Of a stretch of DNA of 46,286 nt, positions 1 through 9,049 are shown one piece after another. A program made the translations under genes and the position numbers. The DNA is taken from contig NZ_QWLD01000021.1 of assembly GCF_003600155.1 (NCBI RefSeq), positions 1-46,286 on the forward strand, in the 5' to 3' direction. The notes under the pieces are model-generated. The model saw only the letters and a program-made list of their open reading frames with translations. It was not told the origin of the DNA and did no database searches. Each line of letters opens with the position of its first letter. Within the stretch, counting starts at the first letter, position 1. This stretch comes from Nesterenkonia muleiensis (GTDB lineage: Bacteria > Actinomycetota > Actinomycetes > Actinomycetales > Micrococcaceae).

Positions 1-176
1 CGGCGAGCTCACGCCCGCCATCACGCCTGAAGTGGGTCCCGCTGGCGGGCCAAGCCCGCTCAGTCCCTGACCTGGCCCGCACAACCGCTCCAGCGTCTGC
101 GCGTGTCCCGGAGGTCAGGGGCCGCCTCGGCGAGCTGGCGCTCGCCTTCATGCCTGAAGGTGGTGTCGCGCCTACG
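1..176. repeat. Two diverged copies of a ~45-bp repeat beyond the secA 3' end
   Basis: Positions 1-47 and 128-176 share the frame CGGCGAGCT...GCC.TCA.GCCTGAAG, so the same roughly 45-bp unit appears twice with scattered mismatches. The space between them holds a 9-bp inverted repeat (CCCTGACCT at 65-73, AGGTCAGGG at 112-120) and a short hairpin at 45-59 (GCGGGC, CAA, GCCCGC). The first copy is cut by the window edge, so more copies may lie outside. No open frame here resembles a known protein. What the repeat is (intergenic repeat family or multi-hairpin terminator) cannot be decided from this window. Confidence 0.45.
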
Positions 177-180
177 GCGC
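129..180. terminator. Array of three consecutive hairpins, probable secA terminator region
   Basis: Three adjoining stem-loops: 129-146 (GGCGAGC / GCTCGCC), 145-160 (CCTTCA / TGAAGG) and 168-180 (GCGCC / GGCGC). They begin 17 nt after the secA stop codon in the direction of secA transcription. There is no U-run on either strand, so intrinsic termination would be of the U-poor kind often seen in actinobacteria. Confidence 0.4.
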
Positions 181-197
181 TGAAACCGTCAGGTTCC

Positions 198-2795
198 TCA
201 GGAGTCTTTCAGTCCGGGGACCTGAATAGACTTTCCCGCTGCGGCCACCCGGCCATCCTTGATACCTGGCAGGGCGGGGGCTTCACCCTGCGGGGTAATC
301 GCCTTGATCTCCGCCTGAAAGAGCTTGCGCACCGAATCCTCACGGATCTCCTCAGCCATAGCCTGGAAAAGCAGATAGCCTTCTCGCTGGTACTCCACCA
401 GCGGGTCACGCTGAGCCATTGAGCGCAGACCGATCCCGGACTTGAGATAATCCATCTCGTAGAGGTGGTCCTGCCACTTCTGGTCGATCACCGACAGCAG
501 TACACGGCGCTCAAGCTGACGCAACGGTTCAGCGCCAACCTCTGCTTCCTTGGCCTCGTAGGCGATCTTGGCGTCGGAGATGATCTCTCTCTTGAGCAGC
601 TTCGCGGAGAGCTGGTCGATCCCGCCGGCCTCCTCAATGAGATCCTCAATCTCAAGAGTGATGGGATAGAGGTCAGCCAATTCCTCCCAGAGGCCCTCCA
701 GGTCCCAATCCTCAGAGGATGAGGCGATCGTCTTCTCATCGATCATCAGTGAGATCGCGTCCTCAATAAAGTACTGGACCTTCTCATGGACGTCGTCGCC
801 CTCAAGGATCCGGCGGCGGTCGGAGTAGATGGCCTCCCGCTGGCGGTTCATCACGTCGTCGTACTTCAGCACGTTCTTGCGCTGCTCGGTGTTCTGAGAC
901 TCCCGCTGCTGCTGGGCCGAGGCGATGGCGCCGGAGACCATTTTGTGCTCCACCGGCACATCGTCGTCGAGCACCGAAGACTGCATCAGCCGCTGGGCAG
1001 CCTGCTGGTTGAACAGGCGCATGAGGTTATCGGTCAAGGAAATGTAGAACCTGGACTCTCCGGGGTCGCCCTGGCGCCCGGAACGGCCGCGCAGCTGGTT
1101 GTCTATACGGCGGGACTGATGGCGCTCGGTCCCCAGCACATAGAGACCCCCGGATGCCCGGACCTCCTCAGCCTCGTCCTCGGTCTCAGCCTTCGCACGG
1201 GCGAAGACCTCATCCCATTTCGCCTCATACTCCTCGGCCTGCTCCTCAGGATCGAGGCCGAGCTTCTCCATCTCGTGGACGGCCTTGAACTCAGCGTTGC
1301 CGCCGAGCATGATGTCGGTACCCCGGCCGGCCATATTGGTGGCCACGGTGACCGCGCCCTTGCGTCCTGCCTGCGCCACGATCGCAGCCTCACGCTCGTG
1401 GTTCTTCGCATTGAGCACCTCGTGGCGGATGCCCTGCTTGGCCAGCAGCTTGGAGAGGTACTCGGACTTCTCCACCGACTCTGTGCCAACCAACATCGGC
1501 TGGCCCTTGCGGTGCCGTTCGAGAATGTCCTTGACCACCGCATCGAACTTGACGACCTCATTGCGGTAGACCACATCGTTGTGGTCCAGCCGCTGCCGGG
1601 ACCGGTTCGGCGGGATCGGGACGACGCCCAGCTTGTAGGTGGACATGAACTCAGCCGCCTCTGTTTCGGCGGTACCTGTCATGCCGGAGATCTTTGCATA
1701 CTGCCGGAAGTAGTTCTGCAGGGTCACGGTAGCCCTGGTCTGGTTCTCCGGCTTGATGCGCACCTCTTCCTTGGCCTCGATCGCCTGGTGCAGGCCCTCA
1801 TTGTAGCGGCGGCCTTTGAGGATACGTCCGGTGTGCTCATCAACGATGTGAACTTCGTTGTCAACCACCACGTAGTCGGTGTCGCGCTTGTACAGCTCCT
1901 TAGCGCGGATGGAATTGTTCAAGTACTGAATCAGCGTGGTGTTCTGGGTCTCGTAGAGATTCTCGATGCCCAAATAGTCCTCGACCTTGTCGATCCCGGT
2001 CTCCAACACCCCGACGGTGCGCTTCTTCTCATCGACCTCGTAGTCCTCCCCCTTCTTCAGGGTCTGGACCAGTTTCGCGAAATCGGTGTACCAGCGGGAG
2101 ATATCACCGCTGGCCGCACCAGAGATGATCAGCGGGGTACGGGCCTCATCGATGAGGATGGAGTCAATCTCATCGATAATCGCGTAGTGATGCCCTCTCT
2201 GCACCAGATCGTCCAGCGAGGCGGCCATATTGTCCCGCAGAAAGTCAAAGCCGAACTCATTGTTGGTCCCGTAGGTGATGTCCGCGGCGTAGGCCTCACG
2301 CCGCTGAACGGGTTTGAGGTTGTTCACGATGACCCCGGTGGTCAGCCCCAGGAACCGATAGACGCGGCCCATCAGGTCGGCCTGGTACTTGGCCAGATAG
2401 TCGTTGACCGTGACCACATGCACGCCTTTGCCGGAGAGCGCGTTGAGGTACGCCGGAGCCGTGGCCACCAGCGTCTTGCCCTCACCGGTGCCCATCTCAG
2501 CGATGTTGCCCAGATGCAGGGCCGCGCCACCCATGATCTGCACATCGTAGTGGCGCTGCCCCAGAGTTCGGTCGGCAGCCTCCCGGACTGCGGCGAAAGT
2601 CTCTGGCAGCAGTGAGTCCAGAGATTCGCCCTCGGCCAGTCTCTCCTTGAAGCGCTCGGTCTCCTGACGCAGTTCGGCGTCAGAGAGTTCCTTGAACTCA
2701 TCCTCTAGCAGGTTGACCGCATCGGCATAACCGCGCAGCCGCTTGAGGATCTTCTTCTCCCCGGTCTTGAGGACTTTTTCGAGCAGAGTGGGCAT
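198..2795 (-). CDS. secA: Preprotein translocase ATPase SecA (SecA1)
   Basis: SecA is the cytoplasmic ATPase that pushes unfolded preproteins through SecYEG. The 865-residue product carries Walker A MGTGEGKT at about 101-108, the DEAD-like [15 protein letters not shown] segment near 205-220, [14 protein letters not shown], the [17 protein letters not shown] motif and the GTERHESRR-like [23 protein letters not shown] helicase motif written here as two adjoining blocks. The C-terminus ends in VPGLKDS without the cysteine zinc finger of proteobacterial SecA, which is normal for actinobacterial SecA1; at 865 residues it is slightly short for that group. ATG start at 2795 has GGAG about 11 nt upstream, and a TACACT hexamer at 2839-2844 is a possible -10. 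It lies downstream of hpf, separated from it by a strong hairpin, as in other Micrococcales. Confidence 0.97.
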   Translation of the reverse strand: MPTLLEKVLKTGEKKILKRLRGYADAVNLLEDEFKELSDAELRQETERFKERLAEGESLDSLLPETFAAVREAADRTLGQRHYDVQIMGGAALHLGNIAEMGTGEGKTLVATAPAYLNALSGKGVHVVTVNDYLAKYQADLMGRVYRFLGLTTGVIVNNLKPVQRREAYAADITYGTNNEFGFDFLRDNMAASLDDLVQRGHHYAIIDEIDSILIDEARTPLIISGAASGDISRWYTDFAKLVQTLKKGEDYEVDEKKRTVGVLETGIDKVEDYLGIENLYETQNTTLIQYLNNSIRAKELYKRDTDYVVVDNEVHIVDEHTGRILKGRRYNEGLHQAIEAKEEVRIKPENQTRATVTLQNYFRQYAKISGMTGTAETEAAEFMSTYKLGVVPIPPNRSRQRLDHNDVVYRNEVVKFDAVVKDILERHRKGQPMLVGTESVEKSEYLSKLLAKQGIRHEVLNAKNHEREAAIVAQAGRKGAVTVATNMAGRGTDIMLGGNAEFKAVHEMEKLGLDPEEQAEEYEAKWDEVFARAKAETEDEAEEVRASGGLYVLGTERHQSRRIDNQLRGRSGRQGDPGESRFYISLTDNLMRLFNQQAAQRLMQSSVLDDDVPVEHKMVSGAIASAQQQRESQNTEQRKNVLKYDDVMNRQREAIYSDRRRILEGDDVHEKVQYFIEDAISLMIDEKTIASSSEDWDLEGLWEELADLYPITLEIEDLIEEAGGIDQLSAKLLKREIISDAKIAYEAKEAEVGAEPLRQLERRVLLSVIDQKWQDHLYEMDYLKSGIGLRSMAQRDPLVEYQREGYLLFQAMAEEIREDSVRKLFQAEIKAITPQGEAPALPGIKDGRVAAAGKSIQVPGLKDS

Positions 2796-2877
2796 AAAGG
2801 CGGCGTCTCCGTGAGAGTGTCTACATCGTCAACATGCCAGTGTATGCCCGTAAGCCCGTCTGGGCTAACCTGTGACC

Positions 2878-2916
2878 CACCAGCGGGGCACTTCGACAGA
2901 GTGTGCCCCGCTGGTG
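2878..2916 (-). terminator. Strong hairpin between hpf and secA
   Basis: A perfect 14-bp stem, CACCAGCGGGGCAC (2878-2891) pairing with GTGCCCCGCTGGTG (2903-2916), with an 11-nt loop, starts 10 nt after the hpf stop codon. It has no U-run. A second small stem, AGCCC-GTC-TGGGCT, lies just beyond at about 2852-2865. It most likely terminates hpf transcription and gives secA its own promoter. Confidence 0.8.
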
Positions 2917-2926
2917 AGACAGGACT

Positions 2927-3655
2927 CTAACCGACCTTCACGTGGGACAGCGTGGTCCCGTTGGAAGCTCGGTAGGGACGCTCCTCGGTCTCAGAGCTCT
3001 CCGCCTGCCGCTCCGGATCCAGCGAGATCACCCCGTAGGTCCACCCGCGGCGGCGGTACACAGCAGAGGGCTGGCGGGTTTCTGCGTCCATGTAGAGGTA
3101 GAAGTCGTGCCCGAGCAGCTCCATGGCGTCCACGGCGGCGTCGACGGTCATCGGTTCGGCAGGGAACACCTTTCGCCGGATGCGGATGGGCTCCTCCCAG
3201 TCATCGGTCTCCGGAGGGAGATCGTCGGCTGCCTCGGCATCGAGGACCTGCTCGTAGAGGGGGCGGTCGGGGTCCACCGGCGTCAGCCCGGCCAGGGCCT
3301 GGCCCACCGACTGGGCGGGCTGACCGAGGGTGCCGTTGCCGCGGGCTTTAGACTTCTTCTTGTCCCGGGTGCGGCGAAGCCGCTCACAGAGCTTGTCCCA
3401 GGCGATTTCGAAGGCAGCGAACTTGTCCTCGGACTGAGCCTCTGAACGGATGATCTTTCCACGGCCGATGACGGTGAGCTCCACGGTGATCGTGGTGTCG
3501 GAGCGGCGGTGAGCCTTGCTGCTGGAGACCTTGACCTCCATCCGCTGTCCCTTGTCCGAGAGCTGCTCGACCTTGTCGAGTTTGGACTCAATATGTTCTT
3601 TGAACGCTGAGGGGATGGTGATGTTGCGGCCGGTGTAGGTGGTCTGCAGAGTCAT
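2927..3655 (-). CDS. hpf: Long-form ribosome hibernation promoting factor
   Basis: HPF binds the 30S decoding region and, in its long form, dimerises 70S ribosomes into inactive 100S particles in stationary phase or stress. The 242-residue product has the S30AE fold at 1-110 (MTLQTTYTGRNITIPSAF start, basic KKKSKAR linker after it) and the C-terminal dimerisation domain at about 180-235, recognisable by IRIRRKVFPAEPMTVDAAV and MELLGHDFYLYMDAET. I chose ATG at 3655 because AAGGAGGA sits 7 nt upstream; an open frame continues to 3724 but has no such site. It follows comF and precedes secA, the usual actinobacterial order. Confidence 0.95.
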   Translation of the reverse strand: MTLQTTYTGRNITIPSAFKEHIESKLDKVEQLSDKGQRMEVKVSSSKAHRRSDTTITVELTVIGRGKIIRSEAQSEDKFAAFEIAWDKLCERLRRTRDKKKSKARGNGTLGQPAQSVGQALAGLTPVDPDRPLYEQVLDAEAADDLPPETDDWEEPIRIRRKVFPAEPMTVDAAVDAMELLGHDFYLYMDAETRQPSAVYRRRGWTYGVISLDPERQAESSETEERPYRASNGTTLSHVKVG

Positions 3656-3775
3656 GATGGTCCTCCTTGGCGTCCGTCCTGCGGTTGTCACAACAACGGC
3701 TCGAGGACTCTGCGCTGAGCCCACCGTCGCTGCGATGGGTCTCTATTCTATGCACCCATACTTCACCGTATTCCG

Positions 3776-4699
3776 TCACCGCCGATTTCGGAAGTCCCGG
3801 TCCTCAATTCGTCGCTGAGCTGACGTGACTCCCCAAATAGGTTCAGCCTGAGGAGCCGCGGCCAGCACCGCAGCGCCATGGACCGCAGCCCCGGCGGCGG
3901 CCAGCAGACCATAGAGCCCGTGAAGTGTGGCTCCTGTGGTGAGCACATCATCAACCAGAAGCACATCAGCTCCCTGCAGCCGCGGCTGGCTCCCCGGGGC
4001 CAGGCCGAACTGTGACATGGCCTTCCGCCTCAGGACTTTGGAACGGCCCTTCTGCCCCGAGCGTCCTGGCAGGGCCTCCAGAACGCTCCCGGTATGCCGC
4101 AGCAGATGACCCGCCGGCGTGATTCCGGCCGGAAGCACCTGACCGGTCTCCGCCTCGCCGAGAAGCTCCTGCAGAGGGCTCCGCCCCCGCCGCAGCCGTG
4201 CCCGCGGCGAGGCCGGGGGCCAGATCAGCAGCGCCTCCGGCCTCGGGAGCACCGCACCTGCTGCCGCGCAGACAGCCCCTGCCAGCGCCGGCGCCAGAAC
4301 ACGGGACAGACGGACCCGCTCGTGATCCTTGAAAGCGACGACGACGTCGGCCACCAGTGTCCGGTAACGTGCAGCGCTGATCACCGGCAGCACATCCACA
4401 CCAGTGCGGTCCGCCTCCAGGACGGGCAGCGCCTGAGCCCCGCCCTCGGCGCGGAAAGGCCGGCGCATCAGCAGCCGAAGATCATGGTGACAGTCTCCGC
4501 ACAGGTCAGTGCCGGAGGCCCGGCAGCCCACGCACCATGTGGGAGCCACCAGGTCCGCTGTCTGATGGGCAGCGCTGCGCAGAGCAGCGCCTGCTCCGGA
4601 GAACCAGAGCCGGTCCAGCCCGCTCAGCAGTCGATTCCCACGTTCGGCCATCCCCTCAGCATGACGGAGGCGGGTCAGCAGCCGCCAGCCCCGGCCCAA
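3776..4699 (-). CDS. ComF family amidophosphoribosyltransferase-like protein
   Basis: ComF-family proteins join a small zinc finger to a phosphoribosyltransferase fold; in naturally competent bacteria ComF helps DNA uptake, but the biochemical role in actinobacteria is not settled. Visible here are a four-cysteine finger at residues 56-70 (CVGC...CGDC), a central region with VAFKDHERVRLSRVLA (the usual [YF]K-x-x-x-R/K segment), and the PRPP-binding loop VLLVDDVLTTGAT at 246-258. At 307 residues it is somewhat longer than average, owing to an N-terminal extension. The start is uncertain: TTG at 4699 has no clear ribosome site, and ATG at 4651 is an alternative. It sits 16 nt after lpqB, so it is probably cotranscribed with mtrA-mtrB-lpqB. 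Confidence 0.85.
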   Translation of the reverse strand: MGRGWRLLTRLRHAEGMAERGNRLLSGLDRLWFSGAGAALRSAAHQTADLVAPTWCVGCRASGTDLCGDCHHDLRLLMRRPFRAEGGAQALPVLEADRTGVDVLPVISAARYRTLVADVVVAFKDHERVRLSRVLAPALAGAVCAAAGAVLPRPEALLIWPPASPRARLRRGRSPLQELLGEAETGQVLPAGITPAGHLLRHTGSVLEALPGRSGQKGRSKVLRRKAMSQFGLAPGSQPRLQGADVLLVDDVLTTGATLHGLYGLLAAAGAAVHGAAVLAAAPQAEPIWGVTSAQRRIEDRDFRNRR

Positions 4700-4715
4700 G
4701 CCTGTGGAAAACGTG

Positions 4716-6461
4716 CTAGCCCGAGTAGCTCAGGTCCCGGACGTCGTCGTCTATCTCCTGCTGATGAGGTGAGTCCCCGACGAACTGCAGGATGCCGTAG
4801 TCCTGCTGCTCCAGGTACACCGAATCCCGCCCCTCTCCCACGGAGACATTCAGCACCCCCGTGACCGCTTCATATGGCGGTTCTGCACTGCCGGAGACAT
4901 TGATCCGTTGCATGTACCTGGGCTCCACCTCGTCGTCCGAGTCCTGCGGCCTCCAGACGAACACCTCATCGTTATTCGACCAGCGGACCTCACCGATCTC
5001 TACCGCGTCGTCGGGGTGAAGACGGTGGTGCTGGCCCAAGCTCCAGGGAGCGCCGGCGGAACCCTCCCGCTGCACTGGAGCAATATAGAGGTTGCGCACC
5101 CCGGCATCGTCCACCACCAGTGCTGCGCGCGTACCGTCCTGGGAGATCCGCAGGGAGGTGACCTCCCTGCCCGCGATGAAGTCTGCGGTCACTGCCACGG
5201 AGCCTTCCTCAGGATCCTCATAGTTGAAAGCCCGGATGGTCGGCTCTCCGTCTTCATCGTGGGTCACCGTCCAGGTCCAGCCGAAGTTGTCCATAGACGG
5301 TCTGGTCATCGTCTCAGACTCCACCAGCAGCTCGGGCTCAGAGGCGTCGGTGCGCACGTGGTAGAGCGCGTCGAGATCGCCGGACATCACAGCGACCACC
5401 TCACCCTCAGCCTCGGTGGACACCGCAGGGAACCTGGGTTGGATCCCGCTGAGGTCGGGCATTCCCGGCACAGTGGAGGTGTCTGTGCTCAGCTGCCAGA
5501 TCAGCTGGTCACCCTGCACTCCAATCTGCCGCTCCAAGGCGCTGGGGTCACTCTGGATCTGTGCAATCTGCTCGCTCTCCGGAACGTCGAGTGGATCCCC
5601 GCCCACGGTCAGCTCCACCCGGTGCACTGCGCTCAGCTGGTGCAGCGCCATGCTCAGCTGGTGGTGCATCAGCGCCAGCTCGTCGTCGCTGACTCCAGCG
5701 GTCAACGACGAGTCCAGTTCGACTGTGGCGACATTCTCGTTCACCGTCACCGAGGATGCGCCCACCCCGCCGTTCTCCTCCTCAGGCTCGCCGAAGGCGG
5801 AGATGACTCCAGGCGCCAGCCACGGCACGGGGCCTGTGAGCACTCGGTTGACCAGCTCCGTGGACTGGCTGGGCAGGTTGGGCAACCAGCGCACATCCGG
5901 GACTGCGTAGCGCCGCTGCGGATCGTAGAAATACAGCGTGAACTCGCTGTACACCATATCGAAGGCCACCTCGTCGAGGATCTTGGCATCGGGGGCGTTG
6001 CTGATCCGCCATTCACCGTCAACCTCTTCGACCTCAAAGGTCTCACTGGTGGGGTCGTTCGACCGGATGATGCTGCCGCTGCCGTCTACTCTCGCGTCCA
6101 CATTCAGCTGCACGTTGTACACATACTCACCGGCAGCGTCGATGCTGATGTTCCCCTCGGAGTAGACCAGTGTCTGGTTCCGCGGGTCCCATTGGCCGGC
6201 GAACTCCTCGGTGAGGTACTCCCTGGCCACCGCGTGATCATCGGCGGCCCCTGCTCCTGCGTCGATGAACCCTTCGATGATGTCCTCAGGAGACGCACCG
6301 GGCTGCGGGGGCTGCGGATCCGGGCCGTAGTCAGGGGCCTCACGTTCTGACACCTCGGCAGAGCCCACCTCACCGTCAATGGGCAGGGTGGGCGCGCAGG
6401 CAGTGAGCACCAGGACAGATGTCACCAGTACACCGAGGAAGCGCCACACGCGGTCCCGCAT
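4716..6461 (-). CDS. lpqB: Lipoprotein LpqB, GerMN domain, partner of MtrB
   Basis: LpqB is an exported lipoprotein that binds the outside of the sensor kinase MtrB and tunes MtrAB signalling in mycobacteria and relatives. The 581-residue product begins with a lipoprotein signal peptide (MRDRVW, hydrophobic stretch, lipobox LTAC with Cys22). A GerMN-type domain follows at about 180-320 (LVNRVLTGPVPWLAPGVISAF, then VATVELDSSLTAG), and the C-terminal half is a beta-propeller-like region typical of LpqB. Start ATG at 6461 overlaps the mtrB stop (TGATG), implying translational coupling; the longer open frame to 6644 would lie inside mtrB and lacks a signal peptide at its start. Confidence 0.93.
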   Translation of the reverse strand: MRDRVWRFLGVLVTSVLVLTACAPTLPIDGEVGSAEVSEREAPDYGPDPQPPQPGASPEDIIEGFIDAGAGAADDHAVAREYLTEEFAGQWDPRNQTLVYSEGNISIDAAGEYVYNVQLNVDARVDGSGSIIRSNDPTSETFEVEEVDGEWRISNAPDAKILDEVAFDMVYSEFTLYFYDPQRRYAVPDVRWLPNLPSQSTELVNRVLTGPVPWLAPGVISAFGEPEEENGGVGASSVTVNENVATVELDSSLTAGVSDDELALMHHQLSMALHQLSAVHRVELTVGGDPLDVPESEQIAQIQSDPSALERQIGVQGDQLIWQLSTDTSTVPGMPDLSGIQPRFPAVSTEAEGEVVAVMSGDLDALYHVRTDASEPELLVESETMTRPSMDNFGWTWTVTHDEDGEPTIRAFNYEDPEEGSVAVTADFIAGREVTSLRISQDGTRAALVVDDAGVRNLYIAPVQREGSAGAPWSLGQHHRLHPDDAVEIGEVRWSNNDEVFVWRPQDSDDEVEPRYMQRINVSGSAEPPYEAVTGVLNVSVGEGRDSVYLEQQDYGILQFVGDSPHQQEIDDDVRDLSYSG

Positions 6462-8236
6462 CAGTGGCCACCGTTTCGGTAGAGAGCCTGCTCGGTGACC
6501 CTGTCGTGGGCGATCTCCCCGGTGATGAACTCTGCCTCTGCGCTGATCTGGTTGCGCTGATGGACCCCGTAGCTGGGCGGAAGCGGCAACGGGGAGGTTC
6601 CATAGGGAACCTCCTGGCGGCGCGGCAGCACCAGCCGGAAGCACGACCCCTGACCCTGCTGGCCCCAGGCGTCGAGACTTCCCTGGTGCAGCCGGGTGTC
6701 CTCTGTGGCGATGGCCAGGCCAAGCCCGGAACCACCGGTGCTGCGGGCACGGGCAGGATCCGCGCGCCAGAAACGGTCAAAGACATGGGCCACCTGATCG
6801 GGAGACATCCCCACACCATAGTCCCGCACAGCGACCGCCACCGCAGTGTCACTGGATTTCAGGATCAGGTCCACCGGCTGCCCCTCAGAGTGCTCGATGG
6901 CGTTGTTGACCAGGTTGCGCAGAATCCGGTCAACGCGGCGGCGGTCAACGTCGGCGATGAAGTCGCTGCTGTCCTCCGGCACCACCATGTGGAGTGCGAC
7001 CCCGGCCCGCTCGGCAAGCGGTACCGCGGCGGTCAGCACATCCTCGGCCAGGGCCCAGAGGTCGACCTCGGAGAGCGCCAGCTCCGCTGCCCCAGCGTCG
7101 AAGCGGGACATCTCCAGCAGGTCGGCCAGAAGCGCCTCGAAGCGCTCCACCTGGTGGTGCAGCAGTTCGGTGGACCGCTGGCTGATGGGGTCGAACCCCT
7201 CTCGAGACTCATACAGCGTGCTGGCGGCCATGCTGACCGTGGTCAGCGGGGTGCGCAGCTCATGGGAGACATCTGAGACGAAGCGCTGCTGCATCTGGGA
7301 GAGGTGGGCCAGCTGGGTGATCTGCTCCTGCAGGGTGGAGGCCATCCGGTTGAAGGAGAGGCCCAGCCTGGCAATCTCGTCCTCGCCGACCACCGCCAGC
7401 CGCTGATCCAGCTGACCGTCAGCGATCCGCTCGGAGACTTCCGCCGCCTGGGAGACCGGTCTGACCACCGACCGCGCCACCCATGCGGCGATGAGCATGT
7501 TCATGATCAGGATGGCCGCCGCGGCGATGGCGAAGACCCGGAACGCGAGGTTGACGTTGTCCTGCACCGATGAGAAGTCGTAGACCAGGAAAATCCCATA
7601 GAGCGGGCCGGCGGGCATCTGGATGCTGACGCCGAAGGCCACCCCGGGCAGCACTGCGTTTTCTTCAGTCTGGATGCCCACAGGCTGCCAGTTCAGCCGC
7701 TCCGCCCCACTGGCCAGCACCGCATTGCGCAGCTCCGGGCTGATCACGTCCTGGGAAATCCGCTGAGTGGTCACCGGCATCACCGGAAGATGCTCAACGC
7801 CCTCCTCCAGGGGCATAAAGACGATATCGCGGCGCAGGGCCGAGGACCCGCCCACGTTGTCGAAGATCTCCCGCACCTCCTCCTCCACGCTGGCCGATTC
7901 GGAGGTTTCGATCACCTCGAATGACCTGCGGGCCTCGTCGAGCTCGGCCGTGGCCTCTGCCTGCACCTGGTCCATGCGCTCCTGGTAGAGGCCGGTGGTG
8001 ACCTGCTGAACCAGAAAGTAGGCGATCAGCCCGGAACCGACCAGCGTGATCACACCGGTGAAGAAGACCGCCCGCATCATCAGCGAGCGCGCCCAGAACT
8101 TCGACAGCCTGCCTACTCGCCGCCCGAAGGTGATCTGCGGAACGGCAGCGGTAGCAGTGTCGTGGGCATCGTCTGCCGGCTGGCCCGCAGCGGACTCTGT
8201 GCTCTGGTCAGTAATGGTGCGGTACTCCTCAACCAC
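6461..8236 (-). CDS. mtrB: Sensor histidine kinase MtrB
   Basis: MtrB is the membrane kinase of the MtrAB system that coordinates cell-wall metabolism and division in actinobacteria. With the GTG start at 8236 the product has 591 residues: transmembrane helices at about 53-76 and 230-252 around an extracytoplasmic sensor domain, a HAMP linker (SVVRPVSQAAEVSERIADG), the HisKA box DVSHELRTPL with His325, and N, G1 and G2 boxes (NLVNNAIEHS, RDYGVGMSPD, GGSGLGLAI). The start overlaps the mtrA stop by 8 bp. No ATG, GTG or TTG follows the strong GAGGAG at 8225-8230 in frame, where an ATT would be the nearest rare start, so the exact N-terminus is open. Confidence 0.95.
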   Translation of the reverse strand: MVEEYRTITDQSTESAAGQPADDAHDTATAAVPQITFGRRVGRLSKFWARSLMMRAVFFTGVITLVGSGLIAYFLVQQVTTGLYQERMDQVQAEATAELDEARRSFEVIETSESASVEEEVREIFDNVGGSSALRRDIVFMPLEEGVEHLPVMPVTTQRISQDVISPELRNAVLASGAERLNWQPVGIQTEENAVLPGVAFGVSIQMPAGPLYGIFLVYDFSSVQDNVNLAFRVFAIAAAAILIMNMLIAAWVARSVVRPVSQAAEVSERIADGQLDQRLAVVGEDEIARLGLSFNRMASTLQEQITQLAHLSQMQQRFVSDVSHELRTPLTTVSMAASTLYESREGFDPISQRSTELLHHQVERFEALLADLLEMSRFDAGAAELALSEVDLWALAEDVLTAAVPLAERAGVALHMVVPEDSSDFIADVDRRRVDRILRNLVNNAIEHSEGQPVDLILKSSDTAVAVAVRDYGVGMSPDQVAHVFDRFWRADPARARSTGGSGLGLAIATEDTRLHQGSLDAWGQQGQGSCFRLVLPRRQEVPYGTSPLPLPPSYGVHQRNQISAEAEFITGEIAHDRVTEQALYRNGGH

Positions 8237-8912
8237 CGGCCTTGTAGCCAATACCCCGCACCGTCTGGATGATCTCCGGGTTCTCCGGATCCTTCTCCAC
8301 CTTCGAACGCAGGCGCTGGACGTGGACATTCACCAGCCGGGTGTCCGCCTGGTGCCGGTACCCCCAGACCTCCTCCAGCAGCATCTCCCGGTTCCACACC
8401 TGCCAGGGCTTCTTGGCCAATGTGGAGAGCAGGTCGAACTCCAACGGAGTCAGCGAGATCTTGGTGTCACCGCGGCGCACCTCATGGCCAGCCACGTCAA
8501 TGGAGAGGTCTCCTATGGTCAACGTCTCCCCGTCGGGGCGGGCGACAGGTTCGGGGGTGCGCAGCCGCGCCCGCACCCTGGCCACCAGCTCAGCAGGCTT
8601 GAACGGTTTGGGCACATAGTCATCGGCGCCGGCCTCGAGGCCGCGGACCACATCGGCGGTATCGGACTTGGCGGTGAGCATCACGATGGGGGTGTCGGCC
8701 TCGTCCCGGAGCTCCCGGCAGACCTCGATGCCGTCTTTGCCCGGAAGCATCAGGTCCAGCAGCACAAGGTCGGGGTCAGCGGCCCGGAAGGCCTCCAGCG
8801 CGCCGTCGCCGGTGGCGCAGAAGGTGGGTTCGAAACCGTCATTGCGCAGCACAATGCCGATCATCTCGGACAATGCCTCATCGTCGTCGACCACTAGTAT
8901 CTTGGCCTTCAT
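8229..8912 (-). CDS. mtrA: DNA-binding response regulator MtrA
   Basis: MtrA is an OmpR-family response regulator that controls cell-wall hydrolases, replication and division genes, often essential. The 227 residues comprise a receiver domain (acidic DDD at 9-11, phospho-acceptor Asp53 in LLDLMLPG, LTAKS, PKPF) and a C-terminal winged helix ending in QTVRGIGYKAGG. ATG at 8912 has AGGAGGA 8 nt upstream. It is the first gene of mtrA-mtrB-lpqB-comF and is divergent from the membrane-protein operon beginning at 9050. An AT-rich TATATC at about 8990-8995 may be part of its promoter. Confidence 0.97.
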   Translation of the reverse strand: MKAKILVVDDDEALSEMIGIVLRNDGFEPTFCATGDGALEAFRAADPDLVLLDLMLPGKDGIEVCRELRDEADTPIVMLTAKSDTADVVRGLEAGADDYVPKPFKPAELVARVRARLRTPEPVARPDGETLTIGDLSIDVAGHEVRRGDTKISLTPLEFDLLSTLAKKPWQVWNREMLLEEVWGYRHQADTRLVNVHVQRLRSKVEKDPENPEIIQTVRGIGYKAGG

Positions 8913-9049
8913 AGGCTGGTCCTCCTTGCTCCTGCTGACCCGGGAGAGTGCGCCGCCGAAGACCCGCGCGCACCCATTGATCTCCCAGGATATATGAGGC
9001 AGTAGAGTTGTACCCGGACATGGGTGAGATCGTGGAGAAGCGGGGTGGC

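Noticed and set aside
786-2615. Long plus-strand open frame of 609 codons across secA
   Set aside because: Antisense shadow of secA caused by high GC; secA motifs fix the true frame.
4908-6350. Plus-strand open frame of 480 codons across lpqB
   Set aside because: Shadow frame opposite a well supported lipoprotein gene; no recognisable domain.
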